Shown in pieces: positions 1-7,405 of a DNA stretch of 63,114 bases; position 1 is the first letter of the stretch, and the number at the start of each line of letters is the position of its first letter. The notes beneath the pieces are model-generated. The model was not told the DNA's origin. It ran no database searches and saw only the letters and a program-made list of their open reading frames with translations. The DNA lies in assembly GCA_021777995.1 (NCBI GenBank), contig JAJYCW010000008.1:1-63114 (forward strand). Direction: 5' to 3'. The stretch is from a bacterium. Lineage in GTDB: Bacteria; Armatimonadota; Chthonomonadetes; Chthonomonadales; Chthonomonadaceae. The position numbers and the translations under genes were made by a program.

Positions 1-35
1 CCTCCTCGGGATGGCGCTTTCGCTGCGTCACCCTA

Positions 36-58
36 TGTGTCTATAATTAATGGGACAG
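36..58 (+). repeat. IS left inverted repeat
   Basis: Begins TGTGTC and ends TGGGACAG. It matches the reverse complement of 1711-1732 apart from the central 8-9 bases. Confidence 0.75.
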
Positions 59-115
59 TGAAAATGTCAATTCGCGTGCAAATTACTCGTAGGGCGAAAA
101 AGGATAGACTAAGCT

Positions 116-646
116 ATGTTGGAACCGACTGAAAGCATCTCTGTTTCTTCTGACACCGCTGGGAATACGTACAGCCTTACGGCAGTTGGCGCGATTTCGG
201 GCAATGACGAGGCACCGAAGGTGCCGAGGAGGGGGCCGAAAAAAATCGCGCCGCCCGTGGCGGCTACGGACACGACCAAGTCCAAACGACGTAAGTTCTC
301 GTTGGCCGAAAAACAGCGTATCTTACGTCTGGCAGATGCTTGTCAAAGCGACCAGGAATTGGGTGCTCTTCTTCGCCGTGAGGGTATCTACCGGGTTACG
401 CTGCAACGCTTTGCTTCCGAACGAAACCAGTCTAAACTCGCCTCCGATGATTCCAGCAAAAGTAATGATGCTGAGCTAGCTTTAGCCGCTGCTAACAGGC
501 GAAATGCCGCCCTGGAGCGTGAACTCGAGAGGATTAACCGAAAGCTTGAAAAAGCTGAAATAGTGATTGATTTCCAAAAAAAACTGTCGCAGCTGCTTGG
601 GCTGGAGATGCCCGAAGCGCCACCATCCCAAAACGAGACTTTATAG
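116..646 (+). CDS. IS3-family transposase OrfA (HTH protein)
   Basis: A 176-residue DNA-binding subunit of the element. Residues about 57-105 form a helix-turn-helix region (RRKFSLAEKQRILRLAD followed by a recognition-helix-like stretch). Residues about 120-160 are a heptad-rich coiled coil (ELALAAANRRNAALERELERI) like the leucine zipper used for multimerisation in IS3-family OrfA. The A8 run at 576-583 lies inside its 3' part and gives access to the orfB frame. OrfA alone normally binds the ends and regulates; the OrfAB fusion is the transposase. Length is larger than a typical OrfA (about 100 residues) because of a low-complexity N-terminus. Confidence 0.85.
   Translation: MLEPTESISVSSDTAGNTYSLTAVGAISGNDEAPKVPRRGPKKIAPPVAATDTTKSKRRKFSLAEKQRILRLADACQSDQELGALLRREGIYRVTLQRFASERNQSKLASDDSSKSNDAELALAAANRRNAALERELERINRKLEKAEIVIDFQKKLSQLLGLEMPEAPPSQNETL
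576..583 (+). other. Programmed -1 ribosomal frameshift site (A8)
   Basis: Eight adenines, read in the orfA frame as CAA AAA AAA C. The orfB frame is open from position 571, just after a TGA at 568-570, and has no stop through 1701. A -1 slip here therefore joins OrfA residues to the full OrfB. The joined part encodes KRDFIGSARTELKEQVGLYL, typical of the N-terminus of IS3 OrfB, which supports use of the upstream frame rather than the GTG at 676 alone. Confidence 0.75.
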
Positions 647-675
647 GTTCCGCACGAACCGAACTAAAGGAGCAG

Positions 676-1701
676 GTGGGTCTGTATCTCGCCTGTAAAG
701 CGTGTCCTGGCAGTCGATCGGCATACTATCGCTCAAGACATCAATCGCAGTCTAAAACCATTGCTTTAGCCAAGCCATCGAAGCCCAGGGGTCCAGTAGG
801 TCGAGCACTGACCCCGGAGGAAAAGGCTGCAATTCTTGCAGTCCTTCATTCTGAAGAATATGCTGACCAATCTCCCAGAGAGATCGTTTCAGACCTACTG
901 TGCAAGAAAATCTACCTGTGTTCGGTCTCCACAATGTATAGATTGCTACGTGAACACAGCGAGGTTCGCGAGCGAAGAAATCAACTGCGAACCAGGCAGT
1001 ATGCGGTGCCAGAACTCATTGCCACAGAACCCAATCAAGTGTGGAGTTGGGATATTACCAAGCTTAAGGCCGAGCAAAAATGGACATACTATTACCTCTA
1101 TGTTATTATGGATATTTACAGCCGGTACGTCGTGGGCTGGTGCCTTACGACCAGAGAGGACACGGAAATCGCCAAGCATCTCATAATGAGTACCTGCCTT
1201 AACAACGACATCCAACCTGACCAGTTGACCATCCATGCAGATCGTGGAAGCGCAATGACAAGCAAGGGAGTGAGCCAACTCCTAGCAGACCTTAAGGTCA
1301 CGCAAACGCACTCAAGACCACATGTCAGCAATGATAACTGCTACTCTGAGGCGCAATTCAAAACCATGAAATACCGGCCAGACTTCCCTCAACGCTTTGA
1401 TAGCCAGACCCAGGCTAACGAGTTTTGTGTGCGGTTCTTTAACTGGTACAACAAGCGACATTGCCATGCTGGAATAGCATATCTTACACCGGAGGTTGTG
1501 CATAACGGCAACGCTCAGGCAGAGCTCGCTAAGCGACAGCAAACAATGAATACCTTTGCGAAGCTACACCCAGAAAGGTTTGTAGCTAAAGCGCCAGCAC
1601 AGTTACGCGTGCCTGCACCGGCGTACATTAACCCACCTAAGACCCAGCAACAAACCCCTACTCTGCTAGATCAAAATACAACCAAGGAGGAGTTAATCTA
1701 A
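676..1701 (+). CDS. IS3-family transposase OrfB (DDE integrase)
   Basis: Catalytic part of the transposase, 341 residues from the GTG at 676, but probably made mainly as an OrfAB fusion by -1 frameshifting at 576-583. An HTH_21-like region lies at about residues 48-100. The rve integrase core follows, with the catalytic triad D126 (WSWDIT), D189 (HADRG) and E225 (YSEAQFKTMKY); the D189-E225 spacing is the DX35E of the IS3 family. The C-terminal WYNKRHCHAGIAYLTP motif is the usual tail. No damage is visible, so the element may still be active. Confidence 0.9.
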   Translation: MGLYLACKACPGSRSAYYRSRHQSQSKTIALAKPSKPRGPVGRALTPEEKAAILAVLHSEEYADQSPREIVSDLLCKKIYLCSVSTMYRLLREHSEVRERRNQLRTRQYAVPELIATEPNQVWSWDITKLKAEQKWTYYYLYVIMDIYSRYVVGWCLTTREDTEIAKHLIMSTCLNNDIQPDQLTIHADRGSAMTSKGVSQLLADLKVTQTHSRPHVSNDNCYSEAQFKTMKYRPDFPQRFDSQTQANEFCVRFFNWYNKRHCHAGIAYLTPEVVHNGNAQAELAKRQQTMNTFAKLHPERFVAKAPAQLRVPAPAYINPPKTQQQTPTLLDQNTTKEELI

Positions 1702-1710
1702 CTCGGAAAT

Positions 1711-1732
1711 CTGTCCCATTTCTGTTGACACA
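1711..1732 (-). repeat. IS right inverted repeat
   Basis: The reverse complement begins TGTGTC and ends TGGGACAG, pairing with 36-58. It lies 10 bases after the orfB stop codon. Confidence 0.75.
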
Positions 1733-1924
1733 TTCCGCAGGCTCGTTTCTTATGGCCCGCCGTTCGTCATTTTGATCGCGATCGCAACGATCTTTCTAAG
1801 TTAATGTTCCTTGTCGGATCCTGCAACATAGCTACTTCTATCCTGTGGCGTTTGCTGCGCGAATTATGAAAAGATTGACATGTTTCGTAAGCGATTAGCT
1901 TTAGGCGCTCATGATTAGTGGCAA

Positions 1925-2824
1925 ATGAAAATTGAGGTACAATGCGCAGTGAAGTTTTTCCATCGATTTTACATATCGCAGCGATGGCGAGGTGATAATT
2001 TGGGAACTGACGCCGACTGGGAACTGGAACTATTGGAACATTGTCATACTTTAATGGAATTTGGCCTAATTGACGATTGCACGGAGGTACTCAATGAAAA
2101 TGCGCTATCGCGTCTTAGCGCATTTCTTGATGGAATGCACGCGGTTGGTCTCGATCCAAATAGCCCGTGGCCCAAAGATCAAGGTACCGGAAAGTGCCTG
2201 CACCCAGACAAAATAGCCGAGGTGATCTCGTATGTAAATAGGCGCTGCCCGCCTTCAGACGTCAAAATAGAAAATGGTGCCTGTCAGTCTAGCAATATTT
2301 TGGATGATTATCGCATTCGACCGCGGGTCATGTTCGCTTTATATTGCGCGACATTGTGCCGCGTTTGCGTTGTCATTGTTAGTATAATCGGTGTATTACA
2401 CCATCCTACATTGTGGTTCAAGTGGTTGACCGCAACGATGGTGGCGTGGTGGGCTACAGCTGATGTACCTAACGCTATCCAATACGGAGGTTTTGCACCA
2501 CCGCAATATCAAACGCTACCAATAAGTCGAGAACTTTATCGCGAGAGTATACGTGACTGCGTCGCCGCATCGGCACTGTATTTTAATCTCGTAGCACTCG
2601 ATTTTTGGCACGCCGTGCGGAACGGATTGGCGATGTTGATGTTGATTAAAACAGGATTTGATTTAGCAATTCCGCCGGCCCCGGAGGGATTCGCGATTGC
2701 AGAGGACGTCGGCGACAAATTAGCCAACAAGAAGCTGCACTGGGCATATGTTCGCACTAATTATGTGGTGCCAATAACGTGGCGTCTACTCATCGTTTAT
2801 GCCTTATTCAAATTTATCAAATAG
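1925..2824 (+). CDS. Hypothetical membrane protein
   Basis: A 299-residue protein I do not recognise. The first 135 residues are soluble and acidic. Residues about 138-185 are strongly hydrophobic (for example CRVCVVIVSIIGVL and WLTATMVAWWATADVP) and probably form one or two membrane helices; another hydrophobic stretch ends the protein (ITWRLLIVYALFKFIK). The start ATG has only a weak upstream purine stretch, so the start is uncertain. It stands alone between the insertion sequence and a decayed stretch, and its AT-rich codons resemble the nearby four-gene operon more than the core genes, suggesting acquisition by transfer. Confidence 0.55.
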   Translation: MKIEVQCAVKFFHRFYISQRWRGDNLGTDADWELELLEHCHTLMEFGLIDDCTEVLNENALSRLSAFLDGMHAVGLDPNSPWPKDQGTGKCLHPDKIAEVISYVNRRCPPSDVKIENGACQSSNILDDYRIRPRVMFALYCATLCRVCVVIVSIIGVLHHPTLWFKWLTATMVAWWATADVPNAIQYGGFAPPQYQTLPISRELYRESIRDCVAASALYFNLVALDFWHAVRNGLAMLMLIKTGFDLAIPPAPEGFAIAEDVGDKLANKKLHWAYVRTNYVVPITWRLLIVYALFKFIK

Positions 2825-3622
2825 ATTCACCGCCGCGCAAACGCTCCTCATATGGCTGCGCATAGAAGCTGACTTGGTCAAGTCAGCCGTCAATTGGGAT
2901 CAAATTGATGTACACCGCTTTTATCAGTTGTCTAAAGGATCAAATGCACTCTGCCTAACGTGCCTGTCAACGGTCTGCGCGTAGTGTTTACTAGCGGTTC
3001 ATCCTATTTACGTCTATATGCCTACCGTCGTCTTGTGGCAGTGCCCTCATCGCCCTAAGCAATTGAAATTGCCGCCTTGAGTTATATTATCTACACCACT
3101 CAGGCTACTGCAATAGGCTCACCGCGATGCACAGGGCACTTGCCGATAACGCTGCGCCCCGTGGAGGTGGTAGCCGTATTCCATTCCAACCTCAACCTCA
3201 TCCACTATCCTGTGCTGGACGTAACCAACTGCTTCTACCGCGTTTCTAGCATAACGGCCACAGTTTGCTGCTTCCTCATCCCGTTTACTAGCGTACCGCT
3301 GACGCCGTGCGTTGCCTACCTGGTCCAACGAACATTAGCGAAGCCCTCTTCTGCCCGCTGCAGCCATCCATCAGCTTAATGTGACATCAAAGTTGGCTAA
3401 GCTACAAGCGATGTGGCTGCCTGGTTGATTCAGCTGAAGTGCGCTAGTGAGCGCTAAATTGCAACCGGGCGGGGGATTGCCTGCCGATAATGGTGATACC
3501 CGGGTGATGAAATGGGCGGTTGGCATACCCTTTTAGACGGCTAATCGTGGCCCTACATTTAAAAATTAGTAGCCGTTAGCCTTTCCAACTAGCCAGTGTC
3601 TTGCGCTTACTCAGGCGGCCAA
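2825..3622. other. Non-coding or decayed stretch
   Basis: About 800 bases with no gene I can support. Short open frames occur on both strands (for example around 3077-3379) but have no ribosome binding site and no recognisable motif. The segment directly precedes a decayed glycosyltransferase, so it may be further gene debris. Confidence 0.5.
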
Positions 3623-3625
3623 TTC

Positions 3626-4062
3626 ATGCGGATGGCAATTCTTACAGAAGAATACCTTCAGAACCCAGATGACCTTAAGAGCTCGTTTTCCGGGATAAGC
3701 AACGGTGTGAGATCCGCGCAGCGTGCGCAGGGTCACGTGGTTACCGTTGTGGCCACTATACAGGCCGGCCCACGCGCACTTGTCACCAGGACTGCGTTGT
3801 AATCGCTTGGCCGAACGGTCTGCCATAGTACACACCTCATCACAAGCTACCATCCCGTCGGTTTCGCCGTTTTGGTCACTGCCGTCAGCAAGTGCGCAGA
3901 TGGCGGCGGGTACGATATTCAATTTACGTAATGATTGCTAATAGTTGCTCGTCTCACCGCAAATAATCTCGTTGGTTTGTAGCGCGGCGCATGCCGCTAG
4001 ACCAGGTACAGGAAGTACGCGGGTGCTTAGGAAGCTCAACTAAGTTGTGGCAGGCTAACCTA
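3626..4062 (+). pseudogene. Decayed GT4 glycosyltransferase (N-terminal part)
   Basis: Translation from 3626 (MRMAILTEEY, SFSGI, then QRAQGHVVTVVATIQAGPRA) matches the N-terminus of the intact glycosyltransferase at 10647-11879 (MRIAFLTEQL, SFSGI, SRRGHEVQVIAAINPGVRG). A TAA at about 3800 interrupts the frame. The match then continues as GRTV and YHP, a D-x-Q-F-T counterpart of DLLFTHS, and IVARL with a TAG where the intact copy has TGG (Trp), followed by RGA. It becomes unrecognisable near 4060. There are several stops and no C-terminal half. This is a degraded diverged paralogue rather than a recent copy, because identity is moderate. Confidence 0.8.
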
Positions 4063-4131
4063 GCCGGTCGGTTAACGAAACCCCACATGGGATGAGCTAC
4101 GTACCTCCTTCAGGAGGTTACCCGCACACCT

Positions 4132-4159
4132 TTGAATAAATCTGCTCTATTTGCATAAT
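4132..4159 (+). promoter_or_regulatory. Possible promoter for the four-gene operon
   Basis: TTGAAT at 4132-4137 and CATAAT at 4154-4159, separated by 16 bases, in an AT-rich stretch about 200 bases before the first gene of the operon. Weak matches only. A small hairpin (ACCTCC, TTCA-containing loop, GGAGGT) lies just before it at about 4100-4120. Confidence 0.3.
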
Positions 4160-4361
4160 TGTTAAATAACCCTGATCATTTCAAGTGTTAATAACGGTGT
4201 TTCGGTCAAATTGGCTTCGAAATAATACCTAGCACATGGCCGTAGAATTATCGCACCGCATTTTGACCCAAAACAGAGGAAAATAGCTTTCGAGCGTCAA
4301 ACTTCCTAGCCAAGAAGGCTTACCGGCCACTAGTTAAGCCACATACAGTAGGAGGTTAGAT

Positions 4362-4757
4362 ATGGGAGGTTCTGGAGGCGGTGGAGGTTCTAGCGATTAT
4401 TCGTCGCCGGGAAGAACCAGCGCGAACACAACAGGAATGCCACCAGGACGTGGAGGTGGAATTGTCGGCCAAGACCCCTGTCCGGCTGTAGTAACAGCAG
4501 TTCTAATCGACGTAGCCCAAACGGGAAACGGAGCCGTTGCATCATCCCTAACCGAAGGTTCCCCTCTTGTGCTAGCCGAAAACGGCAATGTTATCGAAAT
4601 ATCCTCCAACGGCCAAACAATAGGTTGGCTGCCCAACGATCTCTCACAAAAAATTAAACGGTGCATAGACGACGGAAAACAGTACGAAGCAAGCATTCGA
4701 AGCGTTAGCGGGCAAGCTCCTGCTCCGCGAGTGGAGGTAACGCTGAAACGCCTATGA
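4362..4757 (+). CDS. HIRAN-like protein with Gly-rich N-terminus
   Basis: A 131-residue protein beginning MGGSGGGGGSS; removal of Met would expose an N-terminal Gly-Gly-Ser. Residues about 12-45 are flexible and rich in Gly, Ser and Pro. Residues about 48-131 look like a HIRAN-type beta domain: a short strand region, GSPLVLAENGNVIEIS, then the characteristic QTIGWLPNDLSQKIKRCIDDG and a final strand ending VEVTLKRL. HIRAN domains bind DNA ends or occur in nucleic-acid processing proteins. The start is firm: TAGGAGGT at 4349-4356 is ideally spaced. Its stop overlaps the next ATG (ATGA). First gene of a four-gene operon with a QueC-like enzyme; the exposed glycine N-terminus could be a modification acceptor (inference). 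The domain call is by pattern only. Confidence 0.75.
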   Translation: MGGSGGGGGSSDYSSPGRTSANTTGMPPGRGGGIVGQDPCPAVVTAVLIDVAQTGNGAVASSLTEGSPLVLAENGNVIEISSNGQTIGWLPNDLSQKIKRCIDDGKQYEASIRSVSGQAPAPRVEVTLKRL

Positions 4758-5524
4758 AACCTCTAGAATCCACTGACGAAAAGGATGTGGCCTGCGATTA
4801 TTACGATATCGCGCTCATCAGCGGCGTCAATTGGCTAAAGAGCATTTGGACAGCGCATAACTGGCGCTTTGACGACCGAATCAATGGCAAACTACCGGTA
4901 GCGTCAGGACTGTTGGATGAGTTCTTTTTTTGCTTGCTTGGCGGTTATGGCATTACTTATGAAGCTAACCTAGCTGCATTCCTACATCTGAAAAGTCTTG
5001 GCTATTTACAACAATCGTGGTTCAATCAAGCCATTGACCACGAAGCACTAATCTCTACAACTCTATCGCATACTCAGCTTTATAGTCCGTTGGGTTTCGC
5101 TCGCAGCTTCCGATACCGATTTCCTAACGTCAAGGCCCGCTTCCTCGTTGCAGCAGCCAACTGGTTGGAACAAACTCTAAATTGGAATCTCGATCAATTA
5201 AAGATTTGCGCGCCCTTCCAAGCACGAGATGCCCTTATTACATGTCCAGGTTTGGGCTACAAGACGGCAAGCTGGTATCTACGTAATATTGGTCACGGCG
5301 GCAATCTCGCTATCGTTGACGTTCATATTGAGCGCATTGCCAAGGAAAGAGCTTTAGTCCCATACGGTCTAACGGCCCAAAACGACTACTTGGAAATCGA
5401 GGCTCGTTTGTTATCGGCTTGTAGGATGGTTCCTGCACCGATCGAGGTACTTGATCTAGTTCTATGGCACTACAGCAGGGGTGATCTCGTTGAACACGCT
5501 ACCGGACAAACACGCTTGTTTTGA
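4754..5524 (+). CDS. OGG-type HhH-GPD DNA glycosylase/lyase-like protein
   Basis: A 256-residue member of the helix-hairpin-helix glycosylase superfamily. The hairpin is CPGLGYKTASWYLRN (from residue 164), with the candidate catalytic Lys170 and Asp189 (IVDVHI); the 19-residue spacing equals that of Lys249 and Asp268 in human OGG1. The HhH region resembles archaeal OGG2/OGG1 (GYK-AS-LRN-G) more than MutY or Nth, and no iron-sulfur Cys cluster is present. Known family enzymes excise damaged guanine and cut the strand. In this operon the substrate may instead be a modified guanine or deazaguanine nucleotide (inference). Translationally coupled to both neighbours: ATGA overlap upstream, 44-base overlap downstream. 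Confidence 0.8.
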   Translation: MKPLESTDEKDVACDYYDIALISGVNWLKSIWTAHNWRFDDRINGKLPVASGLLDEFFFCLLGGYGITYEANLAAFLHLKSLGYLQQSWFNQAIDHEALISTTLSHTQLYSPLGFARSFRYRFPNVKARFLVAAANWLEQTLNWNLDQLKICAPFQARDALITCPGLGYKTASWYLRNIGHGGNLAIVDVHIERIAKERALVPYGLTAQNDYLEIEARLLSACRMVPAPIEVLDLVLWHYSRGDLVEHATGQTRLF

Positions 5525-6806
5525 CCTTATTGTATGCGGGCAAATCGCTCGTGACTTTCTCTCCGCCAATGGAGAGACCTGTGAACGCATAGGTGGCATA
5601 GCTTACGCGGCAAGTACTGCGGCCAAGCTAGGTAGTAAGGTTGGGTTAGTTGCTACGATCACAGATCCACGATGGGAGGAAATAATAGCCGAATTACGAA
5701 AACGCGATCTCGATTGCACTGGTGTTTATCCACGGCCAAGCGAACCTTTGATATATCGCATTGATGGAGCAGACGAGGTTGTAGATCAGCGAACACTTCG
5801 AACCGGCCCATTAGCGACTGATTTGGCGTTTCCACAAGTGCCGGATAAATACCTTGGCGCTTCGGTTGCCCTTCTTTACCCCGTTAACCTACAATCATGC
5901 TTGGTAGCTGCCCTTCATCTAAAGAAATCAGGCACTAAGATCGCATTCGATCTTCAACATGACGTCGATAATTTGGAAGATTTTGAAAAGTTATCGAGCA
6001 TTGCTGATTACGTATTTCTGAACTCGCAAACATTACTTCGGCTAACACAATCAAATGACATCGGAGCGGCGGTCGAGATCATCAGAAAATCGACGCAGGC
6101 ACCCATAATCGTTAAAATGGGGATGGCAGGATCTCTAATTTACGAAAATGGTTGCATCGGTATCCCGTCATTCCTCAGTGATTTTGGTTTGACTGTGGGA
6201 GCCGGTGATGCCTACGACGCCGTATTTCTAACGAGTATTCTGCGCGGGGATAAGATATCGCAGGCTGGTATGTCTGCTGCTTTGCATACCGCCGCCATCA
6301 TTGAATCAACGGATCGTGATCCCAGCACAGCGATATTGCGTGAAGAGGCTCTATCGCGCCGACAGCCCGTTTTCTTAGCCCCAGAAGTAGCGTCAGCCAA
6401 GTTGATATACATCGCCGGTCATTTCCATTCTCGACCGCTGGAAACTTTCATTCTTGAGATCGCCAATGCTGTAGAACGACTCGGATTTCGGACTTATGTA
6501 CCTCATCGCGATACAGGAGTAGTTGGGCCGACTGTATCTCGACAACGCGCTTACAATGGTGATATGGACGCACTGCATAATGCCGCTGCTTTGATAGGTT
6601 TGCTCGATGGAGCTGGACGTGGTGGGACTTTTTTCGAAATCGGTGCCTCGATAGAGCGGGGTGTACCCGTTATTGCTATCTGTACAGATCCCACACAGGG
6701 TGTATCAAATATGGTGTTCAGTTCGTGCTATGCGATGGATAATGGCATTAAGCCCGCTATTGTGGCGCTAGTCAGGTTGCTTGGTGAATATGCAGGAGAT
6801 ACATGA
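5481..6806 (+). CDS. PfkB-family kinase fused to nucleoside 2-deoxyribosyltransferase-like domain
   Basis: A 441-residue two-domain protein. Residues about 14-275 are a PfkB/ribokinase fold: the Gly-Gly near residue 38, and GAGDAY at 240-245 with Asp243 as likely catalytic base. Residues about 306-438 resemble nucleoside 2-deoxyribosyltransferases: YIAGHFHS start, NGDMDAL with Asp361, and GGTFFEIG with Glu386 as candidate nucleophile. The position six before that Glu, normally Asp, is Arg380, so chemistry may differ. Known families phosphorylate sugars or nucleosides and transfer nucleobases between deoxyriboses. Start is GTG 5481; TTG 5490 is an alternative. Overlaps the gene before by 44 bases and the QueC-like gene by 4. 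Both activities concern the base-sugar unit, matching the glycosylase and QueC neighbours. Confidence 0.8.
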   Translation: MISLNTLPDKHACFDLIVCGQIARDFLSANGETCERIGGIAYAASTAAKLGSKVGLVATITDPRWEEIIAELRKRDLDCTGVYPRPSEPLIYRIDGADEVVDQRTLRTGPLATDLAFPQVPDKYLGASVALLYPVNLQSCLVAALHLKKSGTKIAFDLQHDVDNLEDFEKLSSIADYVFLNSQTLLRLTQSNDIGAAVEIIRKSTQAPIIVKMGMAGSLIYENGCIGIPSFLSDFGLTVGAGDAYDAVFLTSILRGDKISQAGMSAALHTAAIIESTDRDPSTAILREEALSRRQPVFLAPEVASAKLIYIAGHFHSRPLETFILEIANAVERLGFRTYVPHRDTGVVGPTVSRQRAYNGDMDALHNAAALIGLLDGAGRGGTFFEIGASIERGVPVIAICTDPTQGVSNMVFSSCYAMDNGIKPAIVALVRLLGEYAGDT

Positions 6807-7405
6807 TGCGAACATTGGTGCTGCACTCCGGAGGAATTGACTCGACGACGGTCGCCGCGATGCTAGTATCACAAGGTGATCAGGTAATTCTGCTGCATAT
6901 TGACTACGGTCAAGTAACAGCCGCAACCGAGTTTTCAGCCGCTAAACGTACGGCAAACGCCTTGAGCTTAGCAGAACCGTTGAACATAAGGATTCCTGAA
7001 ATCGGTAATTGGGGTAAAGGTTCCTTGGTTTCTGACATTGAAGAGGAGGAGTTCCCTCACCGAAACCTGCTACTAATATCTATCGGGGCAATCATTGCCA
7101 TCAAAGAAGGTCTTGAAACGATAGCTCTCGGAATCATAAGTTCTGCAACTGCCCCATTTTCAGATTGCCGCTACCCATTCATAGATTCTTGTACGCAAAC
7201 CTTACACAACCTCAGTCCGACATTGGAGTTGATGACTCCCTTATCGCACTTGAGTAAACAGGACGTTGTAGCAACTGCTGTTTCGCTTCAGGTACCATTA
7301 TCGATGACGTTTAGTTGTAATCGAAACAGCAATCGACATTGCTGGTCATGCACGGGCTGTCAAGAAAGAGCTAGCTCATTCAAAGCATTAGGGGTCGATT
7401 TATAG
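6803..7405 (+). CDS. QueC-like 7-cyano-7-deazaguanine synthase family protein
   Basis: A 200-residue QueC-family protein. It has the PP-loop SGGIDS at 9-14 for ATP binding, the EFPHRNLLLISIGA segment matching the VPGRN-LL region of QueC, DCRYPFID matching YPDCRPEFI, and a zinc site of four cysteines at 172, 180, 183 and 186 (C-X7-C-X2-C-X2-C). Classical QueC adenylates 7-carboxy-7-deazaguanine and converts it to preQ0. No queD, queE or queF is nearby, so the substrate would have to come from elsewhere in the genome. Slightly shorter than typical QueC (about 220-235). QueC-like proteins are also accessory parts of type IV CBASS and of Qat defence systems. ATGA overlap with the preceding gene; last gene of the operon. 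Confidence 0.88.
   Translation: MMRTLVLHSGGIDSTTVAAMLVSQGDQVILLHIDYGQVTAATEFSAAKRTANALSLAEPLNIRIPEIGNWGKGSLVSDIEEEEFPHRNLLLISIGAIIAIKEGLETIALGIISSATAPFSDCRYPFIDSCTQTLHNLSPTLELMTPLSHLSKQDVVATAVSLQVPLSMTFSCNRNSNRHCWSCTGCQERASSFKALGVDL

Larger units (their letters stand above)
36..1732 (+). mobile_element. IS3-family insertion sequence, apparently intact
   Basis: A complete insertion sequence of about 1.7 kb with two overlapping-frame transposase genes between imperfect terminal inverted repeats. Both ends read TGTGTC, then 8-9 variable bases, then TGGGACAG. The five bases outside the ends (CCCTA on the left, TTCCG on the right) do not match, so no target duplication is visible; the element may be old or may have recombined. 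The orfA/orfB layout, A8 slippery run and DX35E catalytic spacing place it in the IS3 family; the subgroup cannot be decided by eye. Confidence 0.85.

Noticed and set aside
31..1737. Target-site duplication of the insertion sequence
   Set aside because: The bases outside the two ends (CCCTA and TTCCG) differ, so no duplication can be claimed.
3077..3379. A 100-residue coding region on the plus strand and one of 69 residues on the minus strand
   Set aside because: No ribosome binding site and no recognised motif; both frames are open across the same DNA in a decayed stretch.
4362..7405. A complete type IV CBASS locus
   Set aside because: No CD-NTase, no recognisable effector and no TGT-like gene lie in the operon or its neighbourhood; only the QueC-like and OGG-like parts are shared.
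6803..7405. Ordinary queuosine biosynthesis gene cluster
   Set aside because: No queD, queE, queF, queA or tgt is nearby and the gene is coupled to unrelated nucleoside enzymes.
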